From contig CAWHPS010000043.1 of the NCBI GenBank assembly GCA_963831235.1, positions 124,001-188,000 of the forward strand: a DNA stretch of 64,000 bases, given 5' to 3'. This document shows, in pieces, positions 1 through 8,720 of the stretch. The position numbers and the translations under genes are program-made. Under the pieces are notes generated by a model that was given only the letters and a program-made list of their open reading frames with translations, was not told the origin of the DNA and did not search any database. Within the stretch, counting starts at the first letter, position 1; each line of letters begins with the position of its first letter. This stretch comes from CAWHPS01 sp963831235. GTDB lineage: Bacteria > Fibrobacterota > OXYB2-FULL-49-7 > JAEUSG01.

Positions 1-1
1 C

Positions 2-418
2 GTTATTCTATCAAACCTGATAAAAAAGACCACTGACCACTATGTAACTGAATTTGGGAAGGACCTTCCGCCGGTGCGGGGAAATTTCCAGAAGATCGAA
101 CAGGTGGTTATAAATCTGTTGACCAACGCCTGCCAGGCCTTATCGGACAGGGCTCAATCGATTACAGTACGAACACAATATCGATCGGAAGACCAGACAG
201 TCTCAATCACTGTGCATGACACAGGAAAAGGCATTCTGCCTGAACATTTGAAACATATCATGGACCCATTTTTCACCACAAAGCGCGATTCCGGCGGCAC
301 AGGATTGGGCCTGGCCATTTCTTACGGGATCATCAAAGACCACCATGGCGAATTTACAATCCGGTCGGAACCTGGTAGTGGTACACTTGCTGAAATTATT
401 CTTGCAGCAGTGCAATAA
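2..418 (+). CDS. Sensor histidine kinase, C-terminal ATPase part (5' end outside window)
   Basis: The reading frame is open from base 2 and ends at 418, so this is the last ~138 residues of a longer protein. It carries the HATPase_c fold: an N box (INLLTNACQAL), a G1 box (VHDTGKGI), an F box (DPFFTTK) and a G2 box (GGTGLGLAIS). This domain binds ATP and phosphorylates a conserved His, which lies upstream of the window. The stop is 11 bases before the start of an NtrC-type response regulator on the same strand, so the two most likely form one two-component system. Input signal and membrane segments cannot be seen. The family call is secure; the stimulus is unknown. Confidence 0.93.
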   Translation, partial: VILSNLIKKTTDHYVTEFGKDLPPVRGNFQKIEQVVINLLTNACQALSDRAQSITVRTQYRSEDQTVSITVHDTGKGILPEHLKHIMDPFFTTKRDSGGTGLGLAISYGIIKDHHGEFTIRSEPGSGTLAEIILAAVQ

Positions 419-429
419 GGAGAGATCAA

Positions 430-1845
430 ATGGCTGAAAAAATCCTGTTTCCCGAATCTCCGGTTCTTTTGGTGGATGATGAGATTCAGTTTTTACAGAG
501 CGCCTCGTTTTCACTCAAATCAGCTGGCATTAACAATATCATCACTTGCAACGACAGCCGGGAGGTTATGAAAATACTGGAAACAACCACGCCGGCGCTG
601 ATACTGCTTGATATAATGATGCCTTATGTCACAGGAAAGGAATTGCTCCCTCTTATTTGCGGGAAATTTCCAGGGCTCCACATCATCATCATGACCGCGA
701 TAAACGAGGTCGAAACCGCTGTGGAGTGCATGAAGAGCGGTGCGTGCGATTACCTGGTGAAGCCCGTGGACAAGGCGCGCCTTGTGTCAAGTGTAAGAAA
801 AGCCGTTGAAATGGCAGAATTGCTGAAAGAGAACAGCCGGCTGAAAGACTCGCTTTTATCCGCGAAACTCGCGGTGCCGGAAGCCTTTGAATCGATCATT
901 ACGCGCAATATGACAATGCTGTCCATCTTCCGATATATTGAGGCTGTGGCGAAAAGCCCGATGCCGGTTCTTGTCACCGGTGAAACCGGGACCGGCAAGG
1001 AGCTTTTTGCTCATGCAGTACACATAGCAAGCGGGCGCAAAGGAGAATATGTGGCGCTCAATGTAGCCGGCCTGGATGATGAGCTTTGTGCTGACACGCT
1101 GTTCGGCCATAAAAAAGGGGCGTTTACAGGTGCGCAGGCGGATCGCGCAGGAATGGTGGCTAAGGCCGCTGGCGGGACCCTTTTCCTGGATGAAATCGGC
1201 GACCTCTCCAAAGAATCACAGATAAAACTTCTGCGCCTCATAGAAAATAAACAGTATTACCCAGTCGGCGCGGATTCGCCGGTTTATACCGACACCCGGA
1301 TCGTGGTGGCCACTAACAAGCCGATTGACGTGATGATGAAGGAAGGAAGTTTCAGGCAGGATCTCTATTACCGTCTGCAGAGCCACATTATTACGATTCC
1401 TCCCCTGCGCGAACGCAAGGACAACCTGCCGCTCCTTTTGAGTCTTTTCAGCGAGGAGGCGGCAAAGGCCATGGCGAAAGAGGTCCCTTCTTATCCCCGT
1501 GAGCTTTTAATCCTTCTTGCCAATCATTTTTTCCCAGGGAATATTCGTGAATTAAAAAGCATGGTCTATGACGCGGTCAGCAGGCATACCGGCGGCATCA
1601 TGTCGCTTGATGCGTTCCGGGACAAAATAACCGCGGCCAAAACAGCGCCTGCCGTAGGAAAAGCCGGGGAAGCGCAAAATGGCTCAAGCAAGATGATGCT
1701 TTTTGATGAACTGCCGACGCTCGAGGAAGCGGAAGAGACGCTTATTGCGGAAGCACTCAAACGCGCTCAAAACAACCAGACCATTGCGGCGAACATGCTG
1801 GGTTTGTCACGCACCGCGCTTAACAAACGGTTGCATAGATCGTAA
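430..1845 (+). CDS. Sigma-54-dependent response regulator (NtrC family)
   Basis: 471 aa, the usual length for an NtrC-type activator. Residues ~10-130 are a receiver domain with the acidic pair (VDDE) and phospho-acceptor Asp61 (LILLDIMMP), plus the KP Lys near 111. The AAA+ domain has Walker A GETGTGKE (~184-191), the sigma-54 contact loop GAFTGA (~230-235) and Walker B GGTLFLDEIG. The C-terminal end is a Fis-type helix-turn-helix (NQTIAANMLGLSRTALNKRL). A GGAGA ribosome site precedes the ATG. After phosphorylation by the kinase just upstream it should remodel sigma-54 RNA polymerase at target promoters. Targets are not evident; I found no clear -24/-12 sigma-54 promoter in the window. It ends 24 bases before the convergent GMC oxidoreductase gene. 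Confidence 0.95.
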   Translation: MAEKILFPESPVLLVDDEIQFLQSASFSLKSAGINNIITCNDSREVMKILETTTPALILLDIMMPYVTGKELLPLICGKFPGLHIIIMTAINEVETAVECMKSGACDYLVKPVDKARLVSSVRKAVEMAELLKENSRLKDSLLSAKLAVPEAFESIITRNMTMLSIFRYIEAVAKSPMPVLVTGETGTGKELFAHAVHIASGRKGEYVALNVAGLDDELCADTLFGHKKGAFTGAQADRAGMVAKAAGGTLFLDEIGDLSKESQIKLLRLIENKQYYPVGADSPVYTDTRIVVATNKPIDVMMKEGSFRQDLYYRLQSHIITIPPLRERKDNLPLLLSLFSEEAAKAMAKEVPSYPRELLILLANHFFPGNIRELKSMVYDAVSRHTGGIMSLDAFRDKITAAKTAPAVGKAGEAQNGSSKMMLFDELPTLEEAEETLIAEALKRAQNNQTIAANMLGLSRTALNKRLHRS

Positions 1846-1869
1846 AGACGATGTTCAGGGAATTTTGTT

Positions 1870-3133
1870 TTAGAACTTCTCCATTACAATCTTGCTTACC
1901 CTTTTCGCCATGGCCATTATCGTAAGCATTGGCGGATTGCCTAAGGACGCGGGAAAAAGGGATGCGTCAGCCACATAAACGTTTTCCGGAAGACGTTCAC
2001 TATGAAAGGAGGTCGCCTCGCGCATGGACAAAGGGAACATGCCGCCCGGATGGCCCGCATTGAGCTTGCCAAGAAACGTTTTTCTAGGTTTTATCCCCAT
2101 CTTTGACAGGATCCATTTGCACTCATCAACCGCATGATCAAGTGTATGTTTATCTTTTTCAGATAATCTTTTATTTTTCGGGTTTCCACACCTGGTATCA
2201 GCCAGCTTTATCATAAGGCTTATGATGTTTTTGCCAGGCATGCGCCAATGCTTGTTGAAAAAGAAACTAAGCTGATCAAAATAAGGCGAAATGATATAGC
2301 CGTCCCTTTGCACGGCAAAAGGCATGGGGAGTTCTTTATTCTGATAAGCGTTTTCATATTCCGCAGCAACGCATAAAACAGGGTCAACAAAAAAAGTCTG
2401 GTCCGTTTTTATTCCTGATTTTTCCAGTAAAACCGGAGTGCTTATTCCCCCTGCAGCCACAATTATAAGATCAGATGGAATGAATCCGCGGTGGGTCAAG
2501 ATTCCGATTGCCCTGTTATTCTCAATGACAATCTTAATCACCTTGCAGCCGAAAAGAATTTCCGCGCCTTTGCTTAAGGCCTGCCTTATAAATATGGACG
2601 CGTCCCACTTTATCCCGTGAGGACAACCGAGTGTGCAGTGACCGCAGTTCATGCAATTATTATAATTTCCCGCCTTGGGAACGGAAAATGGGTCAAATCC
2701 CCCCTCTGAACAGATTTTAAATAAGTTACGCGTGGTTTCTTTCCATAAATGCTTATGATCAGCGGTTATTGGAATTTCCCTCTCAAGTTCCAGAAATTCC
2801 CTGTCAAGATTTATACCAATTCCCTTAAGCCCGTCTGTCAGCCCTTAATGCGTTTCCGCAGGCAAGCGGCGTTGTGCCGCCAACTCCGGATCCCCTGACA
2901 AGTACAATATTATCCGAAGTTTTTGATATTCTATAGGCAGGCAGCAACATCCTGATCATTTTTTCAGTGAAAAAAAGATGTGTGCGCCGCATCTGTTCAA
3001 GAAGAGGAAGGCTTATCCGAAGAGGCTTGAAAATTCCCCCTGCCTCAAGCACGGTCACCTGGAAGGCACCCTGGAGCTCCTTTGCAGCGGTTGCCCCCCC
3101 TGCTCCGGATCCGATGATGATAGCATTTTTCAT
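1870..3133 (-). pseudogene. GMC-family FAD oxidoreductase, interrupted by one extra base
   Basis: The N-terminal part (3133 to ~2840) has a Rossmann FAD motif (IIIGSGAGGATAAKEL) and the GMC signature GSGVGGTT. The frame then closes, but it continues perfectly in a second frame (~2835 to 1870) with a four-Cys motif CMNCGHCTLGCPHG and the C-terminal GMC region (HPGG ... VADASLFPASLGNPPMLTIMA). Removing one base, best placed at 2836, joins them into ~420 aa. The Cys-rich motif resembles that of long-chain alcohol oxidase and cholesterol-oxidase-like GMC enzymes, which oxidise hydroxyl groups with FAD. The start at 3133 overlaps the upstream stop as ATGA, so translation is coupled. Last gene of a five-gene operon. 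Enzyme class is secure, substrate unknown. The break may be a sequence error. Confidence 0.85.
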
Positions 3134-3666
3134 TGAATTATCCTGGCCGCGCAATACCCGTTATTTTCAGTAATGCGTTGATGAAAATCAAGCTTGAGTC
3201 CGCCTGAGAGGCCTGCGATGAGCCCAGCGTCAAGCGATGATATGAGAGAGCAGTCGCTCCCTGAATAAAAGGCGCTGAAAAAACATTTTTTTATTAATAC
3301 CTCTCCGGCCTTATTACAACTTAAATCAATCGCGAGCGCGCGGTAGACGGCTCGGACCGCGATCCGGAAATCATCGAAGTTCTTTACCCAAAGTTCGCGC
3401 TTGAAGCGGGTCCCCATGGCTTTTGCCCCCATGAAAAGGCCTTGTTGTATCGCGTTTACCGATGCTTTGTCCTTTGGCGCTGACTGAGCTTGCCTTTTTG
3501 TAAAGATCGCATATTCATTCAATAATTGATCAAAGTTTTTGTGGGAAATGTCGTTCGGGCATGGCACCTTAAAGGCCCCAGCTGTAATGTTGAAAAGTTC
3601 CAATAACGCCTTCTTCTTAATGGAAGAGGGAAGATAAAACCTCGTTGCAAAAAGTTTCAGATTCAC
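3130..3666 (-). CDS. Hypothetical protein in the radical SAM/GMC operon
   Basis: 178 aa, no signal peptide or clear membrane segment. It starts with GTG at 3666 overlapping the previous stop (GTGA) and stops within the GMC start (ATGA), so it sits fully inside a translationally coupled operon. I do not recognise the family with confidence. The C-terminal part (FYSGSDCSLISSLDAG ... RITENNGYCAARI) has two conserved-looking Cys and loosely recalls the ends of V4R/ATC-hydrolase-like small-molecule-binding domains, but this is only an impression. Its position suggests an accessory subunit or binding protein for the GMC oxidoreductase. Confidence 0.7.
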   Translation of the reverse strand: MNLKLFATRFYLPSSIKKKALLELFNITAGAFKVPCPNDISHKNFDQLLNEYAIFTKRQAQSAPKDKASVNAIQQGLFMGAKAMGTRFKRELWVKNFDDFRIAVRAVYRALAIDLSCNKAGEVLIKKCFFSAFYSGSDCSLISSLDAGLIAGLSGGLKLDFHQRITENNGYCAARIIQ

Positions 3667-4061
3667 TTCTTGACCTTTAAGTAAAGATACAGCGCGACAA
3701 AGCCGATAAGGCCATCAACAAGCAGGTTAGTGCCATAAATAAGATAGGGCCCGTGCCCGATAATTAATAAAAGAGAGAGCAGGGAGGATGCTATTTTGGC
3801 ATTTGCAAGCAAAAGAAGGAAGATCGGATTCGCGGGATTCTGGAATATTTCATAGGATAGGAATGCCACCATATACATGTATCCAACGGCCAGGATAAGA
3901 TAAAACCCCGGAAACAGGGCCGGCTGTTGTTTCAAAGCCCAGGCCCGTGAGATGGAATTGAAGAATGAAACCACGCTTTCCGGAAAAAAGAGGAACAAGA
4001 GACCCGTTATGGCAAAAATGACCATTCCGAAAAGACCGAACAAACGAACCTTCTTATCCAT
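3663..4061 (-). CDS. Small inner-membrane protein with four predicted TM helices
   Basis: 132 aa, with about four hydrophobic segments: ~8-28 (GMVIFAITGLLFLFF), ~48-68 (GFYLILAVGYMYMVAFLSY), ~80-98 and ~108-128. A short basic tail (LKVKK) ends it. It begins 4 bases after the radical SAM gene and overlaps the next start by four bases. It resembles small DoxX-like or DUF-type four-helix membrane proteins in layout, but no catalytic motif is visible. It may anchor the operon's enzymes to the membrane or bind a lipid substrate; this is inferred from position only. Confidence 0.75.
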   Translation of the reverse strand: MDKKVRLFGLFGMVIFAITGLLFLFFPESVVSFFNSISRAWALKQQPALFPGFYLILAVGYMYMVAFLSYEIFQNPANPIFLLLLANAKIASSLLSLLLIIGHGPYLIYGTNLLVDGLIGFVALYLYLKVKK

Positions 4062-4065
4062 AACA

Positions 4066-5277
4066 TCACGCTCCCTGCACTTTGTTAAATTCCGGGAGGC
4101 TCGAATGCCGGGACTCCCTCATTATTTTCAAGGTCTCTTCAACTGGTATAGGTGAAATTCCCTTAAAATGTTTTCTGAACACAGAATAATTATTATTGAT
4201 GAAACACTCCCTGCCGGATTTAAAATGCATTTTCATTTCTTCATAAATAACCGACACCGGCTTGTCACTGACATTTCCAAAAGTCATGGGTGTAAAAACG
4301 CACGGGCTTACCTCTCCGCATGTATCCACATACACCATCTTGCCGCCGGCATTACAGCCGAAATGGTTACCGTGTTCAAAATGGCCTAGGTAATTTACAG
4401 TCATCTTTCCGGTTTTATTGTATTCATCCTGGAATTTCATAAGGGAAAGGGTTTCCTCATCGTTAACCACAAACTTTTCCTCGAAGAAGGGTTCCCTGGA
4501 TGGTTTCATCTCGCTCAACCAGGCTTCATGAACGCCAAGGTTTTCCAGGAAGGCGACAAGCCGGTGGATCTTTTCCTTTTCCATCATATCTCTATTCAAT
4601 ACGCTTGAAACACCGGTATGGATGCCTGCGTCAAGAAAGAGCCTAATCGCATGTAGTGCTTCTTTAAAAGCTCCTTTACATCCGCGTATTTTATCATGTT
4701 CCTCCTCGTCGTCACTGTCAAGACTGACAGATACATAGGTAAGCCCTGCATTTTTAAGATCATTCGCCCTTTCCATGGTCAAGCCGTGACCCGTGGTAAA
4801 CAGCTTGACTGCAATGTTTTTGTCCACGGCGTTTATAATTTCCACGAGGTCCTGGTTTAAGAGAGGTTCTCCACCGGTAAGCCCAAGCCAGGATACGCCT
4901 AGGGCGCTGAGTTCCTTTATAGTCTTAATGATGACTTCCTTTGACATGGCTTTTCCGGACCTCTTTGCGCTGTAACAGTACGGACATTTTTGCTGGCAGG
5001 CGTTGGTAAGGCCAATCTGGGCATGAGAAGGTCCCCGGACTTTTTCAATCAGGTGTTTTTGAACGAACTTTGTATAGGCCCGGCTATTGATCGGCGGCAG
5101 ATGCGAATGGAGCACATTCCATGGCCCCACCCTTTTGATGTTAAATTTAGCAAAATATTTAAGGAGAAATAAATTCACCCTGGGGTTTACCCGCAATAGT
5201 TGCGGGCTAATCATCAGGCTGTTAAAAAGGGCTATTTGATTTTGCAAATTAAACATTGTTCCACCGCCAATCTTCAT
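4066..5277 (-). CDS. Radical SAM protein with SPASM-like C-terminal cysteines
   Basis: 403 aa. The radical SAM cluster motif CQQKCPYCY lies near residue 93, followed by the GGEPLLN motif and a TIM-barrel pattern. The C-terminal third has further cysteines (FGCNAGG, CGEVSPC, ECF) typical of SPASM/twitch domains that hold extra iron-sulfur clusters. Such enzymes generate a 5'-deoxyadenosyl radical; SPASM members often modify peptides or proteins, others act on lipids or cofactors. It lies 15 bases after an outer-membrane protein gene and 4 bases before a 4-TM protein, in an operon ending with a GMC oxidoreductase. Substrate unknown. No obvious short precursor-peptide gene was seen next to it. 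Confidence 0.9.
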   Translation of the reverse strand: MKIGGGTMFNLQNQIALFNSLMISPQLLRVNPRVNLFLLKYFAKFNIKRVGPWNVLHSHLPPINSRAYTKFVQKHLIEKVRGPSHAQIGLTNACQQKCPYCYSAKRSGKAMSKEVIIKTIKELSALGVSWLGLTGGEPLLNQDLVEIINAVDKNIAVKLFTTGHGLTMERANDLKNAGLTYVSVSLDSDDEEEHDKIRGCKGAFKEALHAIRLFLDAGIHTGVSSVLNRDMMEKEKIHRLVAFLENLGVHEAWLSEMKPSREPFFEEKFVVNDEETLSLMKFQDEYNKTGKMTVNYLGHFEHGNHFGCNAGGKMVYVDTCGEVSPCVFTPMTFGNVSDKPVSVIYEEMKMHFKSGRECFINNNYSVFRKHFKGISPIPVEETLKIMRESRHSSLPEFNKVQGA

Positions 5278-5292
5278 ACAATATAATTTCTT

Positions 5293-5952
5293 TTAAAACC
5301 TTCCGAACATGACAGCAATGGAGCCTGCGAAACCGCGAAGATCTTTGTTTGAGATCCAATCCGCTTCCAGTCCATCCACATAGCGGTATTTGATGCCTGC
5401 ACAAACGCGTATTAACGAAGTCACGTTAAGATTGGCGAAAACCGAGGGTTCCACAATATAAAATGGAAAAACATCATACTGTGGGTCTGCGGTATTGACC
5501 CCGGAGGTGTGATACTGTCTGGAGGCCGCGCCTCCTCCGACAAGTAAATTTGTCGAAACATTGACAACGTTCGCAGGGTAGAAAATAAATCCCGCTTCAG
5601 GGCCGCCGTATCCCATCTGGAGATATCTTTTTGTATTCGCAAGATCGTCCTGAACCCGGATGAAATTCGCAAGGCCATAACCTCCCCCGCCTAAGGTAAA
5701 GTGATGGTTGACTATGCATGCCCCCCGTCCGCCCATTAAGATCCCAAGTTCGCCCTTTATCTGGGTGAATGAAAGCACCGGACCGCCGAAGCCTCCGAAT
5801 TTCAACTTACCGTCACAAAGCGTCCTGATGTTGTCGCCTGATTGAATTACGGTATTACCTGAACCCGGCATGAGATCCGCGCAGAATGCGCCCATGGAGA
5901 GAAATGCAACAGCGCAAAATGTTGCGCCCATTCTTTTTGTTTTTCTGAACAC
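5293..5952 (-). CDS. Predicted outer-membrane/exported beta-rich protein
   Basis: 219 aa starting at GTG 5952, behind a good AAGGAG site. An N-terminal signal peptide is visible (basic MFRKTKRM, hydrophobic core GATFCAVAFLSMGAF, cut near FCA-D). The rest is rich in glycine and aromatic residues (GGRGACIVNHHFTLGGGGYG, LQMGYGGPEAGFIFY) with alternating hydrophobic strands and ends in Phe (VMFGRF*), as barrel proteins often do. First gene of the five-gene minus-strand operon, 15 bases before the radical SAM gene. The family is not recognised; a small outer-membrane barrel is the best reading. Confidence 0.7.
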   Translation of the reverse strand: MFRKTKRMGATFCAVAFLSMGAFCADLMPGSGNTVIQSGDNIRTLCDGKLKFGGFGGPVLSFTQIKGELGILMGGRGACIVNHHFTLGGGGYGLANFIRVQDDLANTKRYLQMGYGGPEAGFIFYPANVVNVSTNLLVGGGAASRQYHTSGVNTADPQYDVFPFYIVEPSVFANLNVTSLIRVCAGIKYRYVDGLEADWISNKDLRGFAGSIAVMFGRF

Positions 5953-6278
5953 TGCAAACTCCTTTTGTTAATGTTGTTTTACTGTTTGCCGGTAATGAAA
6001 TGCAATTCAGACGCCAAAGGTATTTTATTTGCACGCCCCGCATAAAAGACAAGGAGTTACCGGAAAATAAAAATAATACGTTGGATTAAATCATTGGGCC
6101 ATTTTTCACAAGGGCCACGGAGTGTGCCATTTCTCTCACCCTCTTCTTACTGTGTATTTTAAGCCTTCCATTTATAACTCCTTGTTTTTCCTATGAAAAT
6201 AAAACTGGTGCTAAAATTGGCTTATTGATTGCAATAACCCGGTTCAAAGAACTTAAGCCTAAGAAAGGATAATGGGAC
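5953..6278. other. Divergent intergenic region
   Basis: About 326 bases between the outward-facing exported-protein gene and the efflux operon. It should hold both promoters. The minus gene has a clear AAGGAG ribosome site just upstream. The plus gene has only a weak AAAGGAT. I see no strong -35/-10 pair, large inverted repeat or operator with confidence, and no small ORF worth calling. Confidence 0.5.
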
Positions 6279-7640
6279 ATGAACCGTTTATATGTTAAAT
6301 ACCTTCTAATTATATGCCTTGCCGCAGGTTCCGGCGCGGCGCTTTTAACGCTTGCCGATGCTGAAAGGCGGGCGGCGTCCAATGGATTTGATGTCATGAT
6401 TAAAAGATCCGAAGAGATTTCGCAAAAGTGGGAAGCACGGAATGCCATGACCAATTACCTTCCCTCAGTCACCTATGGGGCGACTTATCTTAGGATGGAT
6501 GGAAAAACGGTTAGGGATGCAAACGAAAGTTATGACATGATAATGCAGGGATTATTCTCAAGTTTTGCACCAGGCACCCAAACTCCCGATAATCCGAACA
6601 AATTATATGAATACTCTCTCTCACATGAAATTTGCGTTACGCAGGCCATTACCAACGGTGGTGCGGAGATTATCGCCATCGGGATTGCCGGGGAATTAAA
6701 AACAGCCGCGGCTTTACAGGCCGAAGCAGCACGGCTTGAGGCAATCTATAATACACGCAAATCGTATTTCGATGTCATTATTGCGACCGAGCAGACCTTA
6801 ATCGCCGAACAGGCACTTGCGTTTGCACAGCAGAACCTGGCCAAGGCCAAAACGCGCAATGCATCGGGTGCGGTCCCGCAAACCGATGTGCTGCAATGGG
6901 AAGCCGAGGTCTCGCAAAAGGAAAGCGATTTTTTGATGGCCAAAGCCGGAAGATCGTGCGCAGTCACGGTTCTTTTGGGAGCCATGGGCATGGGGACGGA
7001 AAACGCGGACACCTCTCTATTATTGCAACCGATTACGATCTTTGAGGCGCAATGCAAAAAGGAGCGGATTATCGCTGACGGCTCCCTGGAAAAAAACCAG
7101 CTTGTTCGGTCCGTCTGCGCCTATACGCGCGCAACAAAAGGGTTCAAGCGGATGGCGGCAAGCAGGGATTTTCCTCGCCTGAATGCGTTCTATAAATATG
7201 CCTGGCCTGCATGGGACAGGATTGAGCCGCGTACGGAGCGAAAAGGATGGACCGCGGGTGTGGCTTTGAATGTTCCTCTTTTTTCCGGATTCAGAACAAC
7301 CACCAGCTGCCGTAAGGCGGATGAGGAGTATAGGAAGGCCGAGATCGTTGAAGCGCAGGTAAAATCTCAACTCGCGCTAAACCTGAACCGGATAGTACTC
7401 TTCTATGAAGCGGCTTACCAGGCTGTGGGTGCAACGGAAAAACAAAAAGAACTTATGGAAAAGCAGCTTTCCATAATGCAGGAGCGGTATGACGGCGGAC
7501 TTGTGAACCAGACGCAGCTTTTGGAGGTTGCACTCGGAGCGAATTGCGCAAAGATGAACCACGTTAGGAAACTTTTCGAGTGCCTCCTTCTTGCTGCGGA
7601 GTATGATAAAACCATGGGAATATTGGAGGTGTCTTTATGA
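6279..7640 (+). CDS. TolC-like outer-membrane efflux protein
   Basis: 453 aa with an N-terminal signal (YLLIICLAAGSGAALLTLADA). The body has the long-helix pattern of the OEP/TolC family, with its internal duplication: ALQAEAARLEAIYNTRKSYFDVIIATEQTL in the first half and AQVKSQLALNLNRIVLFYEAAYQAV in the second, and VPLFSGFRT, typical of the second-half strand. It forms the outer-membrane exit duct of a tripartite pump. Its stop overlaps the adaptor start by four bases (ATGA at 7637), so the two are co-translated. First gene of a three-gene efflux operon. Confidence 0.92.
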   Translation: MNRLYVKYLLIICLAAGSGAALLTLADAERRAASNGFDVMIKRSEEISQKWEARNAMTNYLPSVTYGATYLRMDGKTVRDANESYDMIMQGLFSSFAPGTQTPDNPNKLYEYSLSHEICVTQAITNGGAEIIAIGIAGELKTAAALQAEAARLEAIYNTRKSYFDVIIATEQTLIAEQALAFAQQNLAKAKTRNASGAVPQTDVLQWEAEVSQKESDFLMAKAGRSCAVTVLLGAMGMGTENADTSLLLQPITIFEAQCKKERIIADGSLEKNQLVRSVCAYTRATKGFKRMAASRDFPRLNAFYKYAWPAWDRIEPRTERKGWTAGVALNVPLFSGFRTTTSCRKADEEYRKAEIVEAQVKSQLALNLNRIVLFYEAAYQAVGATEKQKELMEKQLSIMQERYDGGLVNQTQLLEVALGANCAKMNHVRKLFECLLLAAEYDKTMGILEVSL

Positions 7641-8716
7641 TCAAGCAAACCCTTTTCTCGATTCTGATTGCGGGCTTGAATATGGCCGCTTTTAACGGTT
7701 GTAAGTCCGCCCAGGCTGAACAAAAAAACCCGGGAGGACAGATTCCGCTTAAGCCGCCCGCGGCCGTGGAGGTTATGAAGGTCACAAAGGGCGTGGTGAC
7801 GCGTGAGACAAACGCGTGTGGCACGGTGAGCGGCGTTCATGAGGCAACGGTAGTTTCACAAACCCAAGGGGTGATACAAAGCGTAAACGTGGAACTGGGC
7901 CAAAGGATCGTTTGCGGCCAGGTTCTCGCGAAAGTGGATGAGACGATCCAGGAAGCGGCCTATACACAAGCAACGAACGCGGCGGCAACCGCTGAACTCA
8001 ACGTGAAAGTTGTCCGGAAGCTCTCCCTCGAGGGGAATGCGTCTGACGCGGAGCTTAATGTGGCTTTAAGCCAGGCTTCGGGAGCGCGCGCCGCGCTTTT
8101 GGCCGCGAAAAAGGCCTACGACGACTGCCGGATCACGGCGCCCATCTCCGGATTTATCGCGGAAAAGAATTCCGGTCTTCAGAAAGGAAACTTTCTCTCG
8201 CCGGGAATGCCGGTGGTACGGATTGTGGACATTGCCACGCTGAAGACAAGTATTTCCGTTGGGGAAATTGAAGTGGGCCGTCTTAAAAAAGGGCTTACGG
8301 CAAAAGTGCATGTTCCGGCCGTATCTGAAACATTCGAAGCCAGGATCACTGCCATCGGAGCGGGCGGCAACGCAAGCACAGGCTCTTATCCGGTGGAAAT
8401 CGAATGGGGGAACACAAGGGATCTTCGGATAAAGTCCGGTATGTCCGCGCGTGTTTCAATTGTCACGAACGCGCCTGATTCCGTCATTCTTGTGCCGGCC
8501 CATACGCTCATTGAACGCGATCGTAGAAATGCGGCAATGGTTTCGGTGGACGGAAAGGCGGAAATGCGTTACGTGGTCATGGGAAGGCGCGCCGGAAACA
8601 AAATCGAGATCATACAAGGACTGGCTGTTGGAGAATTACTGGTAAAAAGCGGGCTTGCGGGGATCTTTTCGGGCGATTCGCTGGAGCCGGCGCTGATGGT
8701 GGCGGAAAGGAACTGA
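7637..8716 (+). CDS. RND efflux periplasmic adaptor (HlyD/MFP family)
   Basis: 359 aa. N-terminal signal with a possible lipobox (AFNGC), so it may be an inner-membrane lipoprotein. The lipoyl-like halves (GVIQSVNVELGQRIVCGQVLAKVDE and APISGFIAEKNSGLQKGNFLSPG) flank a short helical hairpin, followed by a beta-barrel (VHVPAVSETFEARITAIGAG) and membrane-proximal domain. It bridges the RND permease and the TolC-like duct. It overlaps the upstream stop by 4 bases and lies 4 bases before the permease start. The substrate is not shown by sequence. Confidence 0.93.
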   Translation: MIKQTLFSILIAGLNMAAFNGCKSAQAEQKNPGGQIPLKPPAAVEVMKVTKGVVTRETNACGTVSGVHEATVVSQTQGVIQSVNVELGQRIVCGQVLAKVDETIQEAAYTQATNAAATAELNVKVVRKLSLEGNASDAELNVALSQASGARAALLAAKKAYDDCRITAPISGFIAEKNSGLQKGNFLSPGMPVVRIVDIATLKTSISVGEIEVGRLKKGLTAKVHVPAVSETFEARITAIGAGGNASTGSYPVEIEWGNTRDLRIKSGMSARVSIVTNAPDSVILVPAHTLIERDRRNAAMVSVDGKAEMRYVVMGRRAGNKIEIIQGLAVGELLVKSGLAGIFSGDSLEPALMVAERN

Positions 8717-8720
8717 ACCC

